Origin: Cupriavidus pinatubonensis
GTDB lineage: Bacteria; Pseudomonadota; Gammaproteobacteria; Burkholderiales; Burkholderiaceae
DNA: 64,000 nucleotides
NCBI RefSeq assembly: GCF_019602855.1
Contig: NZ_CP080769.1
Coordinates: 62,001 to 126,000, forward strand
Direction: 5' to 3'
Shown: piece by piece, positions 27,564 through 37,230 of the stretch
Layout of the letters: every line of letters begins with the position of its first letter
Numbering within the stretch: position 1 is the first letter of the stretch
Position numbers and translations under genes: made by a program
Notes under the pieces: model-generated
Databases searched by the model: none
Told to the model about the DNA's origin: nothing
The model's input: the letters and a program-made list of their open reading frames with translations, nothing else

Positions 27564-28973
27564 ATGACAAAGCTTTCTATCGGCCTCGATCGCTCCGGAC
27601 GCATCTCTCTATCGGCGCAAATTTACGGCTCGATTCGAGATGCGATCGAGTCGGGCCAGCTTGCCGCCGGCGCGCGGTTGCCCTCCTGGTCGGATCTGGC
27701 CGCCCAGCTCGGCGTGTCCCGGGGCACCGTGCGGGCCGCCTATGAACGTCTGATCGACGAGCAGTTCGCGATTGGCCTGGGTGCGGCTGGCACCCGGGTA
27801 GCCGCGCGGCCGTCGCCAACGACGACCGGGTGGTCTCCCGAGGCGCCGCCGCTGCCTGATCTGTTCTACGATTTCAACGCGGCGCCTTTGGCGTTTCAAA
27901 TGGGTGTGCCTTCCCAGGACGCCTTTCCGTTCAAGCTCTGGTCACGCATTCAGGCGCGCGCGGCGCGCCGGGCGGCAGCGGCTCCTGTCGGCTACCCCGA
28001 TCCACGCGGCGAACCGGAATTGCGACAGGAGATCGCGGCATATCTTGGTGTCTCACGCGGGCTTCGATGCAGTCCGTCCCAGGTCTTCGTCACTGCAGGT
28101 TTCTCCGGCGCGCTCAATCTCGCGATTCGTGCCCTGCGCGTGGAAGGCAGACAAGCCTGGATGGAAAACCCGGGATTCCCGCTCACGCGTACGGCGCTCG
28201 GGCTGGCGGGCATGACCGTGGCAGGAGTGCCCGTCGACGCGGACGGGCTCGATATCGACGCCGGCATCCGGATTGCACCCGAAGCCGTCCTCGCGGTGGT
28301 GACACCGGGCCAGCAGGCCCCGCTCGGGATGACGATGTCTCTCGCTCGACGGATATCACTGCTCGGCTGGGCCAAACAACACGATGCCTGGATCGTCGAA
28401 GACGATTACCTCGGCGAGTTGCAGCTGAAAGGACGGGCCGCACCGGCATTGGCCTCGCTTGATCAGGACGGACGGGTGCTGCACGTCGGGACCTTCAGCA
28501 AGACGATCAGCCCGGCACTGCGCCTGGGGTTTCTCATCGCCCCTCCCGCCATGGCACGCCACTTCGGCGACGTCGCGGCGTGCCTTTCGCCCGCCCCGGC
28601 TGCAGCCGTGCAGCACGCCGTGACCGAGTTCATGCACGACGGACACTATCTTCGCCATCTGCGACGAATGAAACGTCTCTACGCTGCGCGGCAGGAAGCT
28701 CTCGTTCGTTGTCTGAAGGAGCAGGCCTCGGAATCGCTTAGGGTGCAGGCCGCCGCCGGCATGACCGTCGTGGCCGCGCTTCCCCAATCCGTATCGGATG
28801 TCGATATCGCTTTGCGGGCGCGAGCTTTCGGGCTGGCCCCAGTTCCTCTCTCTCCCTGGTACACGGGCGATCCGGGGCAGCAGGGGCTACTGCTCGGCGT
28901 GACGAATCTGAATGAAGGAACGCTGCCGGCCAACTGTTCCCGCCTGCTGGAACTCGCTCGCGGGCGCCACTGA
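27564..28973 (+). CDS. MocR-family (GntR plus aminotransferase) regulator
   Basis: Of 469 residues. The N-terminal GntR winged helix (LPSWSDLAAQLGVSRGTVRA) is followed by a fold type I aminotransferase domain with the PLP lysine in GTFSKTISPALRLGF and the substrate arginine region near the end. MocR proteins use PLP or a PLP-adduct as effector. It is divergent from the HD/SDR pair (181-base gap) and followed by the cupin and AhpD-like genes, so either set may be controlled. No pdxS, pdxT or gab genes lie nearby. Confidence 0.9.
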   Translation: MTKLSIGLDRSGRISLSAQIYGSIRDAIESGQLAAGARLPSWSDLAAQLGVSRGTVRAAYERLIDEQFAIGLGAAGTRVAARPSPTTTGWSPEAPPLPDLFYDFNAAPLAFQMGVPSQDAFPFKLWSRIQARAARRAAAAPVGYPDPRGEPELRQEIAAYLGVSRGLRCSPSQVFVTAGFSGALNLAIRALRVEGRQAWMENPGFPLTRTALGLAGMTVAGVPVDADGLDIDAGIRIAPEAVLAVVTPGQQAPLGMTMSLARRISLLGWAKQHDAWIVEDDYLGELQLKGRAAPALASLDQDGRVLHVGTFSKTISPALRLGFLIAPPAMARHFGDVAACLSPAPAAAVQHAVTEFMHDGHYLRHLRRMKRLYAARQEALVRCLKEQASESLRVQAAAGMTVVAALPQSVSDVDIALRARAFGLAPVPLSPWYTGDPGQQGLLLGVTNLNEGTLPANCSRLLELARGRH

Positions 28974-29092
28974 CGGACCAGCGACACCTACTTTGCCATC
29001 GATTCTTGGTACAGTGAAAATGTTCATTCCTGGTGCTTTTGCGTGCCCGCATGTCACACGACAATGCGAAAGCACAAAGGAGCCCGACATCC

Positions 29093-29509
29093 ATGAACAT
29101 TCAATCCATCGCGAGAGCCGCCTGTACAGCCATGGCCTTCGGCATCGCCGTGCCCGCCGCGGCGCACGGTGCGGCTGAAACCGTCACACCAAACTTTCAG
29201 CACGCCATTCCCAACATTCCGGGCAAGTCGTTGACCGCCGTCGTCGTCGATTACGCACCGGGTGCCGCGTCTTCAGCGCACAGGCATGCGGGCTCGGCCT
29301 TCATCTATGCCTATGTCGTATCTGGCGAGATCGAGTCACAGGTCGATGACGGTCCGAAGCGTGTCTACCATGCCGGCGAAAGCTTCTTCGAGGAGCCCGG
29401 CGCCGTTCACCGCATAAGCCGCAACGCGAGCGCAACAGAGCCTGCAAAGCTACTCGCCGTGTTCGTCGTGGATAGCAACGACAAAGCGTTGACCACCCCC
29501 ATCAAGTAA
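29093..29509 (+). CDS. Exported cupin-domain protein
   Basis: About 138 residues with a signal peptide (SIARAACTAMAFGIAVPAAA, cleavage near AHG). The single cupin domain has HRHAGSAFIYAYVVSGEIES and a second motif GESFFEEPGAVH, which supply the histidine and glutamate metal ligands. AAAGGAG lies 11 bases before ATG 29093. It is followed 24 bases later by the AhpD-like gene and is probably co-transcribed. The substrate is unknown; a periplasmic small-molecule binding or oxygenase-like role fits. Confidence 0.85.
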   Translation: MNIQSIARAACTAMAFGIAVPAAAHGAAETVTPNFQHAIPNIPGKSLTAVVVDYAPGAASSAHRHAGSAFIYAYVVSGEIESQVDDGPKRVYHAGESFFEEPGAVHRISRNASATEPAKLLAVFVVDSNDKALTTPIK

Positions 29510-29533
29510 TCCACCACCTTAAGGAGTCACCTC

Positions 29534-29989
29534 ATGAGCAAGCGTCTCGACTACGTTCAGATTGCGCCTGCGGGCGTCAAAGCCCTTGGCGGCGTCTACG
29601 GCTACGTCATGCAGAGCGACCTGTCGCCGGTTCTCGTCGACCTGGTCTACCTCCGCGTCTCGCAGATCAACAACTGCGCCTATTGCCTGGACATGCATAC
29701 ACGCGACCTGCTGAAAAAAGGCGTAAAGGTCGAAAAACTGGCCCTGGTGCAGGCGTGGCGGGAAGGAGGCGATCTCTTCGACCTCCGCGAGCGCGCAGCA
29801 CTCGCATGGGCCGAATCGGTCACGCTGGTGGCGCAGACCGGCGTGCCGGACGCGGCCTACGAGGTTGCCCGCTCCGTGTTCAATGAACGCGAGCTGGTTG
29901 ACCTGACCATCGCCATCGGTTTGATGAATACCTATAACCGTATGGCAATCAGCTTCCGGAACACGCCGCAGGCCGTGATGGAACCGTAA
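29534..29989 (+). CDS. AhpD-like carboxymuconolactone decarboxylase family protein
   Basis: Of 151 residues. The block NNCAYCLDMHTRDL carries the C-x2-C-x3-H active site of AhpD-type alkylhydroperoxidases, thiol-disulfide peroxidase partners in the cytoplasm. AAGGAG precedes ATG 29534. It shares an operon with the cupin gene. This family often accompanies stress or catabolic regulators; a second, distinct member lies at 48666. Confidence 0.88.
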   Translation: MSKRLDYVQIAPAGVKALGGVYGYVMQSDLSPVLVDLVYLRVSQINNCAYCLDMHTRDLLKKGVKVEKLALVQAWREGGDLFDLRERAALAWAESVTLVAQTGVPDAAYEVARSVFNERELVDLTIAIGLMNTYNRMAISFRNTPQAVMEP

Positions 29990-30475
29990 AAGCATTGCGG
30001 GTTTTCACACGGAAAAGCGCCTGGACTTCGGCATCAGCCGCGCACGATTCTCTGACGCAATTTTGCAGCCGCTTTGCATAGGCGCAGCACGTTGCAGCTC
30101 AAAATTTTCAGAGGCGTTCAACTGGTGACCGCAGGCGTCGGAATCGAAGTTATCGGACTTGCAAAAAGCGAGTGCACCGAAGACCAGCGCAGGCTGGTGG
30201 TAGTGGTCAGCCTCCGTGAAGAGAAGCCCAAGGAACAAATCGCCGTTCAACGAGGGGAATGGAACATCGACTCCAGTCGACCTTCAGCACGGTGACCGAC
30301 GACTCGCGATGCGCTTGTAGTTGGCAGGATCCCTAGCATCAACGCGTGTAGTGTCCGCTCGACGGTCATCGGCAATGGTCTTAGTGGAAGTCGATCAGTT
30401 GTGGGGAAATGTAATAGCCATCTCTCGCCGGACGGGACGGCCGCAGAAGTCCGCATGTTGAAAAGGAATTGGACT
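29990..30475. other. Gene-free stretch
   Basis: About 480 bases without a convincing gene. A frame at 30096-30290 (LKIFRGVQLVTAGVGIEVIG) is open but lacks a start signal and similarity. Just before the next gene, AAAAGG provides a good ribosome site. Nothing else is recognised. Confidence 0.35.
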
Positions 30476-31249
30476 ATGAAGATCGCTCGCTTGGTGAGTT
30501 CGGCTTGCGCCGTGCTTCTAATTCTTGTGCTGGGTTTCATTCAAGCGTCGAACGTGCGTGCCGCTGGCCGGGCGCTTGCACCGGACCTTCAGAGTTCGGA
30601 AACGGCCGATAGAACGCCCAACATAGCGATCCCCGACAGCAAATTGACACGCGACGCGGCTCAATACATACGTGATTCTGAGGGGGAGTTCCTTTTCGAG
30701 CATTCGACGCGGGTCTATTATTGGGCTGCCTTAACTGCGCAACGAAGTGGCCTTCCCCACGACCCGCAGCTTTTGTACGTCGCAGCAATGTTCCATGATT
30801 ACGGCCTGACGAAGAATTACGCTCAGAGCCATCTGCGATACGAGGTGGATGGTGCGAACGCCGCTCGCGAGTTCCTGCGAAGCCACGGCGTATCGGAAGC
30901 CGCGAGCGAGCAAGTCTGGCTTGCGATTGCGCTGCATACAACGAACGGTATCCCTGCGCACGTATCACCGCTGGCCGCACTGATTGCACAGGGAGCAAAC
31001 ATGGATCTGGTGGGCGCTGGCTACGACGATTTCACCGCCGAGCAGCGAGACACCATCGAGATGGCATATCCTCACCCGCCCGACTTCGCCGAAGTTTTCA
31101 TGCGTGCTCTATACGACAGCCTCAAGCATCGGCCCGAGTCCACTCAGGGCACCGGCTTGGCGGATGTAATGGCCTATGAGGATCCCCGCTTCGTCCGCAG
31201 AGACTTCAGCGCTCTCATGCGCAGCTCTCATTGGGCTGCAAGAAAATGA
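30476..31249 (+). CDS. HD-domain protein with signal peptide
   Basis: About 257 residues. The first 30 (MKIARLVSSACAVLLILVLG, ending near VRAAG) form a signal peptide, unlike the paralogue at 26723. The HD pattern is kept: EHSTRVYYWA, MFHDYGLT and IALHTTNGIPAH. The two share long stretches including EVDGANAAREFLRSHGV. A periplasmic HD hydrolase is unusual. ATG 30476 has AAAAGG before it. It stands alone, between the gene-free stretch and an IS30 remnant. Confidence 0.85.
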   Translation: MKIARLVSSACAVLLILVLGFIQASNVRAAGRALAPDLQSSETADRTPNIAIPDSKLTRDAAQYIRDSEGEFLFEHSTRVYYWAALTAQRSGLPHDPQLLYVAAMFHDYGLTKNYAQSHLRYEVDGANAAREFLRSHGVSEAASEQVWLAIALHTTNGIPAHVSPLAALIAQGANMDLVGAGYDDFTAEQRDTIEMAYPHPPDFAEVFMRALYDSLKHRPESTQGTGLADVMAYEDPRFVRRDFSALMRSSHWAARK

Positions 31250-31539
31250 GCATTCACTCGGGGGTACCGGCTGCACCTCACCCATGCCCCGACGCTTTCG
31301 CTCTTCGTTGTCTAAGGCGCAGTTGACCGGTGGACGCTAAACCCGATGTCCCTGGTCAGGGCGGTGACGCTTATGCGTCGCTTCAGTTGCAGGCTCGATG
31401 CCGGTCAACCGTGTGCAACCTATGATGCTGCCGGCCTGGCTGCGGTTGGATAGACCAGGCGGGATATTCAGCGGTTGTGCAACACGCCAATGGCGGTGCT
31501 CTCCAGTGTTCTGTCAGGGCGCCCGACTGTTAGATCGCT
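31250..31539. other. Gene-free stretch before the IS30 remnant
   Basis: About 290 bases. No coding frame is convincing and no terminal inverted repeat of the insertion sequence could be placed with certainty. Confidence 0.35.
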
Positions 31540-32109
31540 ACCACTCATCGATACAAGGGGTTCTCGCGAGGACTGGCGGGATACAGCCAACGCAACGACA
31601 TCGCTCCAAGCTGGCCTTGACGCTCGCCGAACGAGAGGAGATTTCGCGCGCAGTAGTCGCCGGCCACTCCATCCGATCCCTCGCAGCCCGGCTAGGGCGC
31701 GCTCCTTCCACTGTCAGCCGCGAGGTCCGGCGAAATGGTGGCAGACAGGGCTATCTGGCGAACCACTGACCAACTCGCCTGGGAGCGCGCACGGCGCCCA
31801 AAGGCATGTAAGCTCGCGCTGATCAAGCACGCCGGCAATCTGCCGCAGGAACTGTACAAGTCGCTCACTGGGGATCGTGGCACAGAGATGGCTGGCCACA
31901 AGCGTTTCACCGTGGCCACGGACATCCAGGTCTACTTCTGCGATCCCCAGCATCCGTGGCAACGCGGCTCAAACGAGAACACGAATGGCCTCTTGAGACA
32001 GTACTTGCCGAAAGGCACCGATCTCTCAGCCTACTCGCAAGCCAAGCTCAACGCCATCGCCAGGCGGCTCAACGAACGCCCGCGCAAGACACTAAACTTC
32101 GATGGCTGA
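31540..32109 (+). mobile_element. IS30-family transposase remnant with internal deletion
   Basis: The first frame (SSIQGVLARTGGIQPTQR, then LAEREEISRAVVAGHSIRSL and APSTVSREVRRNGGR) is the second helix-turn-helix region of IS30 transposases. A frameshift near 31740 leads to DQLAWERARRPKACKLAL, then directly to LTGDRGTEMAGHKRFTVATD and SNENTNGLLRQYLPKGTDLS, the last two DDE blocks. The middle of the protein, with the first catalytic aspartate, is missing and so is the N-terminus. It is a different copy from the 20643 fragment. Confidence 0.8.
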
Positions 32110-32288
32110 ACGATTCCATCAAGCTGTTGCATCGACCGGTTGAATCTGCAGCCGAGAACGGCCGCAGCCAGTGGCTACGCGAACAGCAGAGAATCGGCCG
32201 GCAAGAAGCTGCCGGCCAAAGGCCACGGAACTTAGACCTTCAGCGCACGGCTTCATATGGTCCGACGCTGTTGCCGTCGTTGTCTACG

Positions 32289-32648
32289 TCATCGTGCAGC
32301 GGTTCGTCGAGCAACCACCTCAATTTCGACTGCTGCACCCTGTGGCAGGCCGACGACCGCCACGCAAGAACGAGCGGGAAATACGCCGTCAAGATGCTCG
32401 GTGTAAGTGGTGTTGAAGCTATCGTAGTCACGCATGTCCGTGAGGAATACGGTCACCTTTATCACATCACGCCACTCACAGCCTGCGTTGCTTAGCGCGG
32501 TGGATACGTTAGACATAGCAATCGACGCCTGAGCAGGAAAGTTAGCCGGAATGCTCCCATCCGCGTTTGCGCCGGTCTTTCCCGAGAAGAAGATCAGCCC
32601 GGCGTGTTCGACCCAGTCTGAATATGGCTTGCGGCTGAACATGGTCAT
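32289..32648 (-). CDS. RidA-family enamine/imine deaminase
   Basis: About 119 residues of the YjgF/YER057c/UK114 type. The core SNVSTALSNAGCEWRDVIKV, the arginine in VFPARSCVAV that binds the substrate carboxylate, and the closing GAAVEIEVVA are present. RidA hydrolyses reactive enamines made by PLP enzymes. ATG 32648 overlaps the MFS stop as ATGA, indicating translational coupling; ATG 32642 with GGGAG before it is also possible. It is the last gene of the minus-strand operon starting at 36137 or 35108. Confidence 0.85.
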   Translation of the reverse strand: MTMFSRKPYSDWVEHAGLIFFSGKTGANADGSIPANFPAQASIAMSNVSTALSNAGCEWRDVIKVTVFLTDMRDYDSFNTTYTEHLDGVFPARSCVAVVGLPQGAAVEIEVVARRTAAR

Positions 32649-34030
32649 TCTCCCGACGCTACTTGCTCTGCGCCAGCGACAGAGGCCTGACCGCACCGCT
32701 TTGAGGCAATGAAATACAGGATGGCGCTGGTTGCCGCAGCCGTCGTGCCGACGACCGCAAGCGCGATTGCAAGACCGGATTTCGGATTGCCGAGCCATTC
32801 GTTGATGGAACCCACCGCGAACGGACCCAGGCCGCCGCTGATTGCATTGGTCAGGAACACCAGCAGCGCTACGGCGCGGCCGCGCATCCGGTTAGGAATC
32901 GCGATCTGAAGCGGAACGGGTGCAAGCGCCATGACAATGCTGGCCGCATAGGCGCAAAGTCCATAGAGCGCCAGCGACAGGAGCAATGCCGGGGCGAGCG
33001 GCGCCGCAAATGCGGCGGGCACCAGCAAGGTGGCCGCGCCGCAGGCAATGCGCAGCACCTTGCGCAGGGTACCGCGGTCGCTGACCTTGCCCACGAACAG
33101 GCTGGCACTGAGCACACCCGCGATGCCGCCGAGCATATAGACAGGGCCCGTCATTTTCCCGACCTCGCTGGCCGACAGTCCGAAGTTCCGGATCAACAAG
33201 GTCGGATACCAGGCAGCGTGCGAGTAGAAGAGCAGGATGAGGGCAACGTAGCCGAAGAAGTAGGGCAGGCAAAACCGGTTGCGCACGAACAGTTCGCGCA
33301 GCACCTCGCTGATCGGTGGCGCAGCTTCCGCTTGGTTTGCCGACACGCCGCGGCGCGCTGGCTCCCGGACCGACGCCAGCAGCACTGCTGCCAGTGCCAG
33401 GCCGGGAAGTCCGACCACGAAGAACACCATCTGCCACGGTTGCAGACCTTGCTGTGCTAGCCAGGCCGCTGTACCGGGCTGGGCCGCCCAGCCCAGCAGC
33501 GCACCTCCGCCGAGCAGCGCCACGCCACCTCCCACGTATGGCCCGAGCATGAAGACGCTGCTGGCGCGCGTGACCTTGCGCGGCGGGAACAGGTCGCTGA
33601 AGATCGACAACGCAGCCGGGCTCAGCGCGGCCTCGGCAATTGCCGTACCCGCGCGCCAGACCAGCAGTTCGCCGAAGCTGCTCGCCGTGCCGCACATTGC
33701 GGTCGAGATCGCCCAGATGGCGATGCATGCCGCGCTGAGTCGCACACGATTCGAACGGTCGACCAGCCGCGCTACGAAGACGCCCGCCGTCGCGTAGCAG
33801 AGTGTGAACGCCGCGCCCTGCAACAAGCCAATTTTGGTGTCGCTGAGCGACAGCGACGATTTCAGTGGCTGAACGAGGATGCTGACGACCTGACGGTCGA
33901 TGTACGAGAAGGCGAAGCAAATGAAGAACAAGAATACGACGTAGGCATGCGAGGACAGGCTGCCGGTGTCGTCAGTCTCATCGTTGCGGAGGGCGTCCAT
34001 TGCGGGCGCCGCAGGTTGGTTGGGATGCAT
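32645..34030 (-). CDS. MFS transporter
   Basis: About 461 residues with some 12 hydrophobic segments. The first begins AYVVFLFFICFAFSYIDRQV, followed by the D-R-S-N-R-V-R-L loop typical of the MFS A motif region (ARLVDRSNRVRLS). The start ATG 34030 has GGAGA at good distance; a longer open frame upstream is not used. It sits between the deacylase (37 bases upstream) and ridA and probably imports the substrate of the deacylase. Confidence 0.88.
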   Translation of the reverse strand: MHPNQPAAPAMDALRNDETDDTGSLSSHAYVVFLFFICFAFSYIDRQVVSILVQPLKSSLSLSDTKIGLLQGAAFTLCYATAGVFVARLVDRSNRVRLSAACIAIWAISTAMCGTASSFGELLVWRAGTAIAEAALSPAALSIFSDLFPPRKVTRASSVFMLGPYVGGGVALLGGGALLGWAAQPGTAAWLAQQGLQPWQMVFFVVGLPGLALAAVLLASVREPARRGVSANQAEAAPPISEVLRELFVRNRFCLPYFFGYVALILLFYSHAAWYPTLLIRNFGLSASEVGKMTGPVYMLGGIAGVLSASLFVGKVSDRGTLRKVLRIACGAATLLVPAAFAAPLAPALLLSLALYGLCAYAASIVMALAPVPLQIAIPNRMRGRAVALLVFLTNAISGGLGPFAVGSINEWLGNPKSGLAIALAVVGTTAAATSAILYFIASKRCGQASVAGAEQVASGE

Positions 34031-34067
34031 GGAATCTCCTCGGAAACTCGGATGAGGGGCGCGGCTG

Positions 34068-35108
34068 TCAGGCGAGCCGGGCGGGCGAAGCGAGGAGCGC
34101 GATGCAATCGCCGGGCTCGACGCCAGCAAAAGTCCGGGCACAGACCACCATGCCACTGCCGCTGAAATGCATCTCGCGCGGCGGCTCCCAGGGAGCGTAA
34201 GGATCGAACAGCCGGCCGGCGAGCTGGCCGGCGGCAACCTCCTGCCCGAGCGTGAAGCAGGGCTCGAACACCCCGTGCCGGGGCGCGAACAGATAGTGCC
34301 GGGCGCCGTTCACGGCAATGACGCGGGTTTCGTGGCGCGGCGGTGGCGGAGTGTCGTCCCGTGTCAGGCCGGCGGCATGCAGCACCCGACTCAGTCCTTC
34401 CTCGACGATGGCGAGTCCTTCCACGTTGCAGCTCCCATATCCCCCGAATTCACCGCATAGGAACAGGGTGCCATGGTGCTCTGCCGCCGCGCCGTAGGTA
34501 CGGTCTTCGCCAAGCAGATCCATCACCATCGTATGCGGCGCAGCGAAGGCGTGGACCAGCTTCATGTACTCGGCATGGCGTGACGGATCGCCCGGCAGCG
34601 CGGCCAACAGTGTCGGCATGTGGTTGAACGATGCACCGCCGGCATGCAAATCCAGGACCACGTCGGCGCGAGGGAAAAGCTCCGTGTCCACGTAGTGCGC
34701 GATCATTGCCGTGAGCGAGCCGTTGCGGTCGCCAGGGAACAGACGGTTCAGGTTGCCGTGGTCGATGGGCGAAGTGCGCGAGCCGTTCAGGAAGGCGGGG
34801 AAGTTCAGCGCCGGAATGACGATCAACCGACCGCGGATGCGCATCGATGGCATCCGCTGCAACAGTTTCATCAGTGCCACCGGTCCCTCATACTCGTCGC
34901 CATGGTTGCCGCCGGTCAGCAGCACGGTCGGGCCCTCGCCCTGCTTGAGCACCGCCACGGGCGTCGGGATATGGCCATAGGCCGAGCGGTCATGTGAAAA
35001 GGGAACGCGCAACACGCCGGTCTGGAAGCCTTCGCGTTCGTAGTCGACTTCGGTCGAGATTAGGGATTTGCGGTTGAGGATGAGCGGATCGTGGGGGTGG
35101 CCTTGCAT
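34068..35108 (-). CDS. Succinylglutamate desuccinylase/aspartoacylase family (DoeB-like) deacylase
   Basis: Of 346 residues, a zinc carboxypeptidase-type fold with GGNHGDEYEGPVAL (H and E metal ligands), the later LDLHAGG (third ligand) and a C-terminal catalytic glutamate region. It resembles DoeB, which deacetylates N-alpha-acetyl diaminobutyrate in ectoine breakdown, more than AstE, but no doeA or doeC lies nearby. With the MFS and RidA genes it suggests uptake and deacylation of an N-acyl amino acid. Confidence 0.85.
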   Translation of the reverse strand: MQGHPHDPLILNRKSLISTEVDYEREGFQTGVLRVPFSHDRSAYGHIPTPVAVLKQGEGPTVLLTGGNHGDEYEGPVALMKLLQRMPSMRIRGRLIVIPALNFPAFLNGSRTSPIDHGNLNRLFPGDRNGSLTAMIAHYVDTELFPRADVVLDLHAGGASFNHMPTLLAALPGDPSRHAEYMKLVHAFAAPHTMVMDLLGEDRTYGAAAEHHGTLFLCGEFGGYGSCNVEGLAIVEEGLSRVLHAAGLTRDDTPPPPRHETRVIAVNGARHYLFAPRHGVFEPCFTLGQEVAAGQLAGRLFDPYAPWEPPREMHFSGSGMVVCARTFAGVEPGDCIALLASPARLA

Positions 35109-35228
35109 GCCTGTCTCCTTGGTGGGGAAAACGGGCGGCCGGACGTAAGTGTCCGTGCCGCTGATGCATGCACTATTGCTCGTGAATGAATTGCCTACAA
35201 ATGCCGTTTTTTAGGGGCGATGATGCCT

Positions 35229-36137
35229 CTACGGCATCGCTCGCACAGACGCTACGGTCTCGACGAAGCGCTCGAGTGCCGGATCGGTCGTATCCGCGTG
35301 ATGCACGAAAACAAGTGGCATGGGAATCGACAGGTCGGAAAGCGATGCGAAGCGCGCCAGCGCGGGAGGTCGGCCAAGGTTGGCCGAGTTGACGATGGCG
35401 GCACCGACGCCGGCGCAGACCAGCGACAGCACGGCGGCCTCGGTTGAAACTTCCTGCACCACGTCGAGCGTGACTCCGAGAGACTGGCAGGCGCCGATCA
35501 GCCGGTCGTAGTAGAGCGGATAGACCGCACGTGGAAAGATGATGAACGGCCAGCCAGCGATGTCGCGGAGGGCCACCGTTGGCTGGCGCGAGCTGTCGTG
35601 GGCCGGCAGCGTCCAGGCGTGGGGCACTGCCAGCACCACGTTGTTGGTGGCTAGCGGCACCGTGGCTAGCGAAGGCTCCAGGGGGCCGTACTGGTAGATG
35701 AAGCCGCCGTCGAGCGAGCCTTCGCGCAGTGCGTCGAGTTGCTGCGGCGTGTTCATTGGCACCAGCTCGATGCGCACGCCCGGCACCTCTGCCTGAAAGC
35801 GCCGGAACACATGGGGTACGGCGCCGTCCCAGCCGCTGTTCTCCACGAAGCCGAGCCGGAGGTATCCCTGTACCCCTGCGGAGATCCGCTGCGCGGCGCG
35901 GGCTGCAGCTTCGAGCCGGTCCAGCGCGGCGCGCGCGTCGCGCAGGTAGGCTTTGCCTGCGGTCGTCAGCTTCAGCCCGCGCGGTGTGCGCGAGAATAAG
36001 GCAAAGCCGAGCTCCTCCTCCATATCATGGATCTGCCGCGAGATCGCCGGCTGTGTGACGTGGATATGCTCAGCGGCGAGCCGGATGCTCTCATGCTCGG
36101 CTACGGCGATGAAGTAGCGCAGGTGTCGTAGTTCCAC
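35229..36137 (-). CDS. LysR-family transcriptional regulator
   Basis: Of 302 residues. The N-terminus MELRHLRYFIAVAEHESIRL with VTQPAISRQIHDMEEELGFA is a standard LysR winged helix, and the effector domain follows. It is 120 bases upstream of the deacylase gene on the same strand, so it probably controls that operon. TCAT-type operators were not resolved. The next gene upstream, also a LysR, is 45 bases away on the same strand. Confidence 0.9.
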   Translation of the reverse strand: MELRHLRYFIAVAEHESIRLAAEHIHVTQPAISRQIHDMEEELGFALFSRTPRGLKLTTAGKAYLRDARAALDRLEAAARAAQRISAGVQGYLRLGFVENSGWDGAVPHVFRRFQAEVPGVRIELVPMNTPQQLDALREGSLDGGFIYQYGPLEPSLATVPLATNNVVLAVPHAWTLPAHDSSRQPTVALRDIAGWPFIIFPRAVYPLYYDRLIGACQSLGVTLDVVQEVSTEAAVLSLVCAGVGAAIVNSANLGRPPALARFASLSDLSIPMPLVFVHHADTTDPALERFVETVASVRAMP

Positions 36138-36182
36138 GATGTCGGCCTTTGGAGTGTCGCAGACGCTGCCGGAAGGAGGGTG

Positions 36183-37097
36183 TCAGCACAAATGGTCGCC
36201 GCCGAGGCGCGGCACTAAGAAATCAATGAATGCGCGCAGCTTTGGCGATTGCACTTGCCCGCGTGGAAAGACCGCATGCAGGGCCGGGCAGCGGCCCACC
36301 CATCCAGGCAGTACCGGCACCACCAGTCTCTGAGCAGCATGGCGCGCCATGATCATGTCGGTGGCCATCATCAGTCCCGCGCCGGCGAACAGCGGCGCTT
36401 TCAGGACCTCGGGATCGTCAGCCTCGATCACAGGGTGGATCGGGTAGTCGGCCAGCGCCTCTCCCGTGCCGTCCTGCCGCATGGGCCACGCATGGGTACC
36501 GCTGCGGCGTGCCACGCGCGTGGCGAGTGCCGCATGCTGGCCTAGATCGCGGGGATGGGCCGGCGCCCCATAGCGCGCCAGGTAGGCGGGACTGGCGTAG
36601 ACGCGGTTCGGAAACGTCGTGAGCCAGCGCGCGGCCATTGAGGAGTCCGGCAGATCGCCCATGCGCAGTGCGAGGTCGATCTCTTCACCCACGAGGTCAA
36701 GCGTGCGGTGGTTCAGCACGAGATCGATGCCGACCTCCGGACAGGCAGCGCGGAAATCCGCCAGCAGCGGCCCCAGCAAATTGACTGACAGCGAGTACGA
36801 AGCCGTGATCCGCAGCGTGCCGCGCGGCACGCCGCGCAGTTGGTCGACTACCGCATCGGCCTTAGCGAGCAGGCCGGGAATGGCGCGACAGGTTTCGAAG
36901 TAGAGCGTGCCGGCTTCGGTCAGGCCGAGGCGGCGCGTGGTCCGATGCAGGAGCTGCACGCCGAGCCGTTGCTCAAGCTCGCGCACCCGGCGGCTGACGG
37001 TGGTCTTGGGCAACCGCAAGTCGTCCGCCGCGGCCGTGAAACTGCCGGATTCGACGACTTTCAGAAAAACCAGAGTGTCGTTCATGTCCAGAGGCAT
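36183..37097 (-). CDS. LysR-family transcriptional regulator, CrgA/AaeR-like branch
   Basis: Of about 304 residues. It starts MPLDMNDTLVFLKVVESGSF with KTTVSRRVRELEQRLGVQLL, close to the large Burkholderiales clade of LysR proteins with an FHRTTR-type box (here LHRTTRRLGLTEAG). It is divergent from the metallo-beta-lactamase-fold gene at 37231 (about 130 bases), which is its likely target. ATG 37085 is an alternative start. Confidence 0.88.
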   Translation of the reverse strand: MPLDMNDTLVFLKVVESGSFTAAADDLRLPKTTVSRRVRELEQRLGVQLLHRTTRRLGLTEAGTLYFETCRAIPGLLAKADAVVDQLRGVPRGTLRITASYSLSVNLLGPLLADFRAACPEVGIDLVLNHRTLDLVGEEIDLALRMGDLPDSSMAARWLTTFPNRVYASPAYLARYGAPAHPRDLGQHAALATRVARRSGTHAWPMRQDGTGEALADYPIHPVIEADDPEVLKAPLFAGAGLMMATDMIMARHAAQRLVVPVLPGWVGRCPALHAVFPRGQVQSPKLRAFIDFLVPRLGGDHLC

Positions 37098-37230
37098 GGC
37101 GGGGGACTCACCATTGGCGGAGTTCGATTATGCCACTGATGGCACAGTAACTCCCGGTAAAGGCACCTAATCGGCGCGACGAGGATCCTCTATTGTTTGT
37201 TTGTCTTCTATCACGAAACAATCAATTGTC

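Noticed and set aside
32892..33920. 342-codon minus-strand frame inside the MFS gene
   Set aside because: Arginine-rich shadow of the transporter, which has the membrane segments in the other frame.
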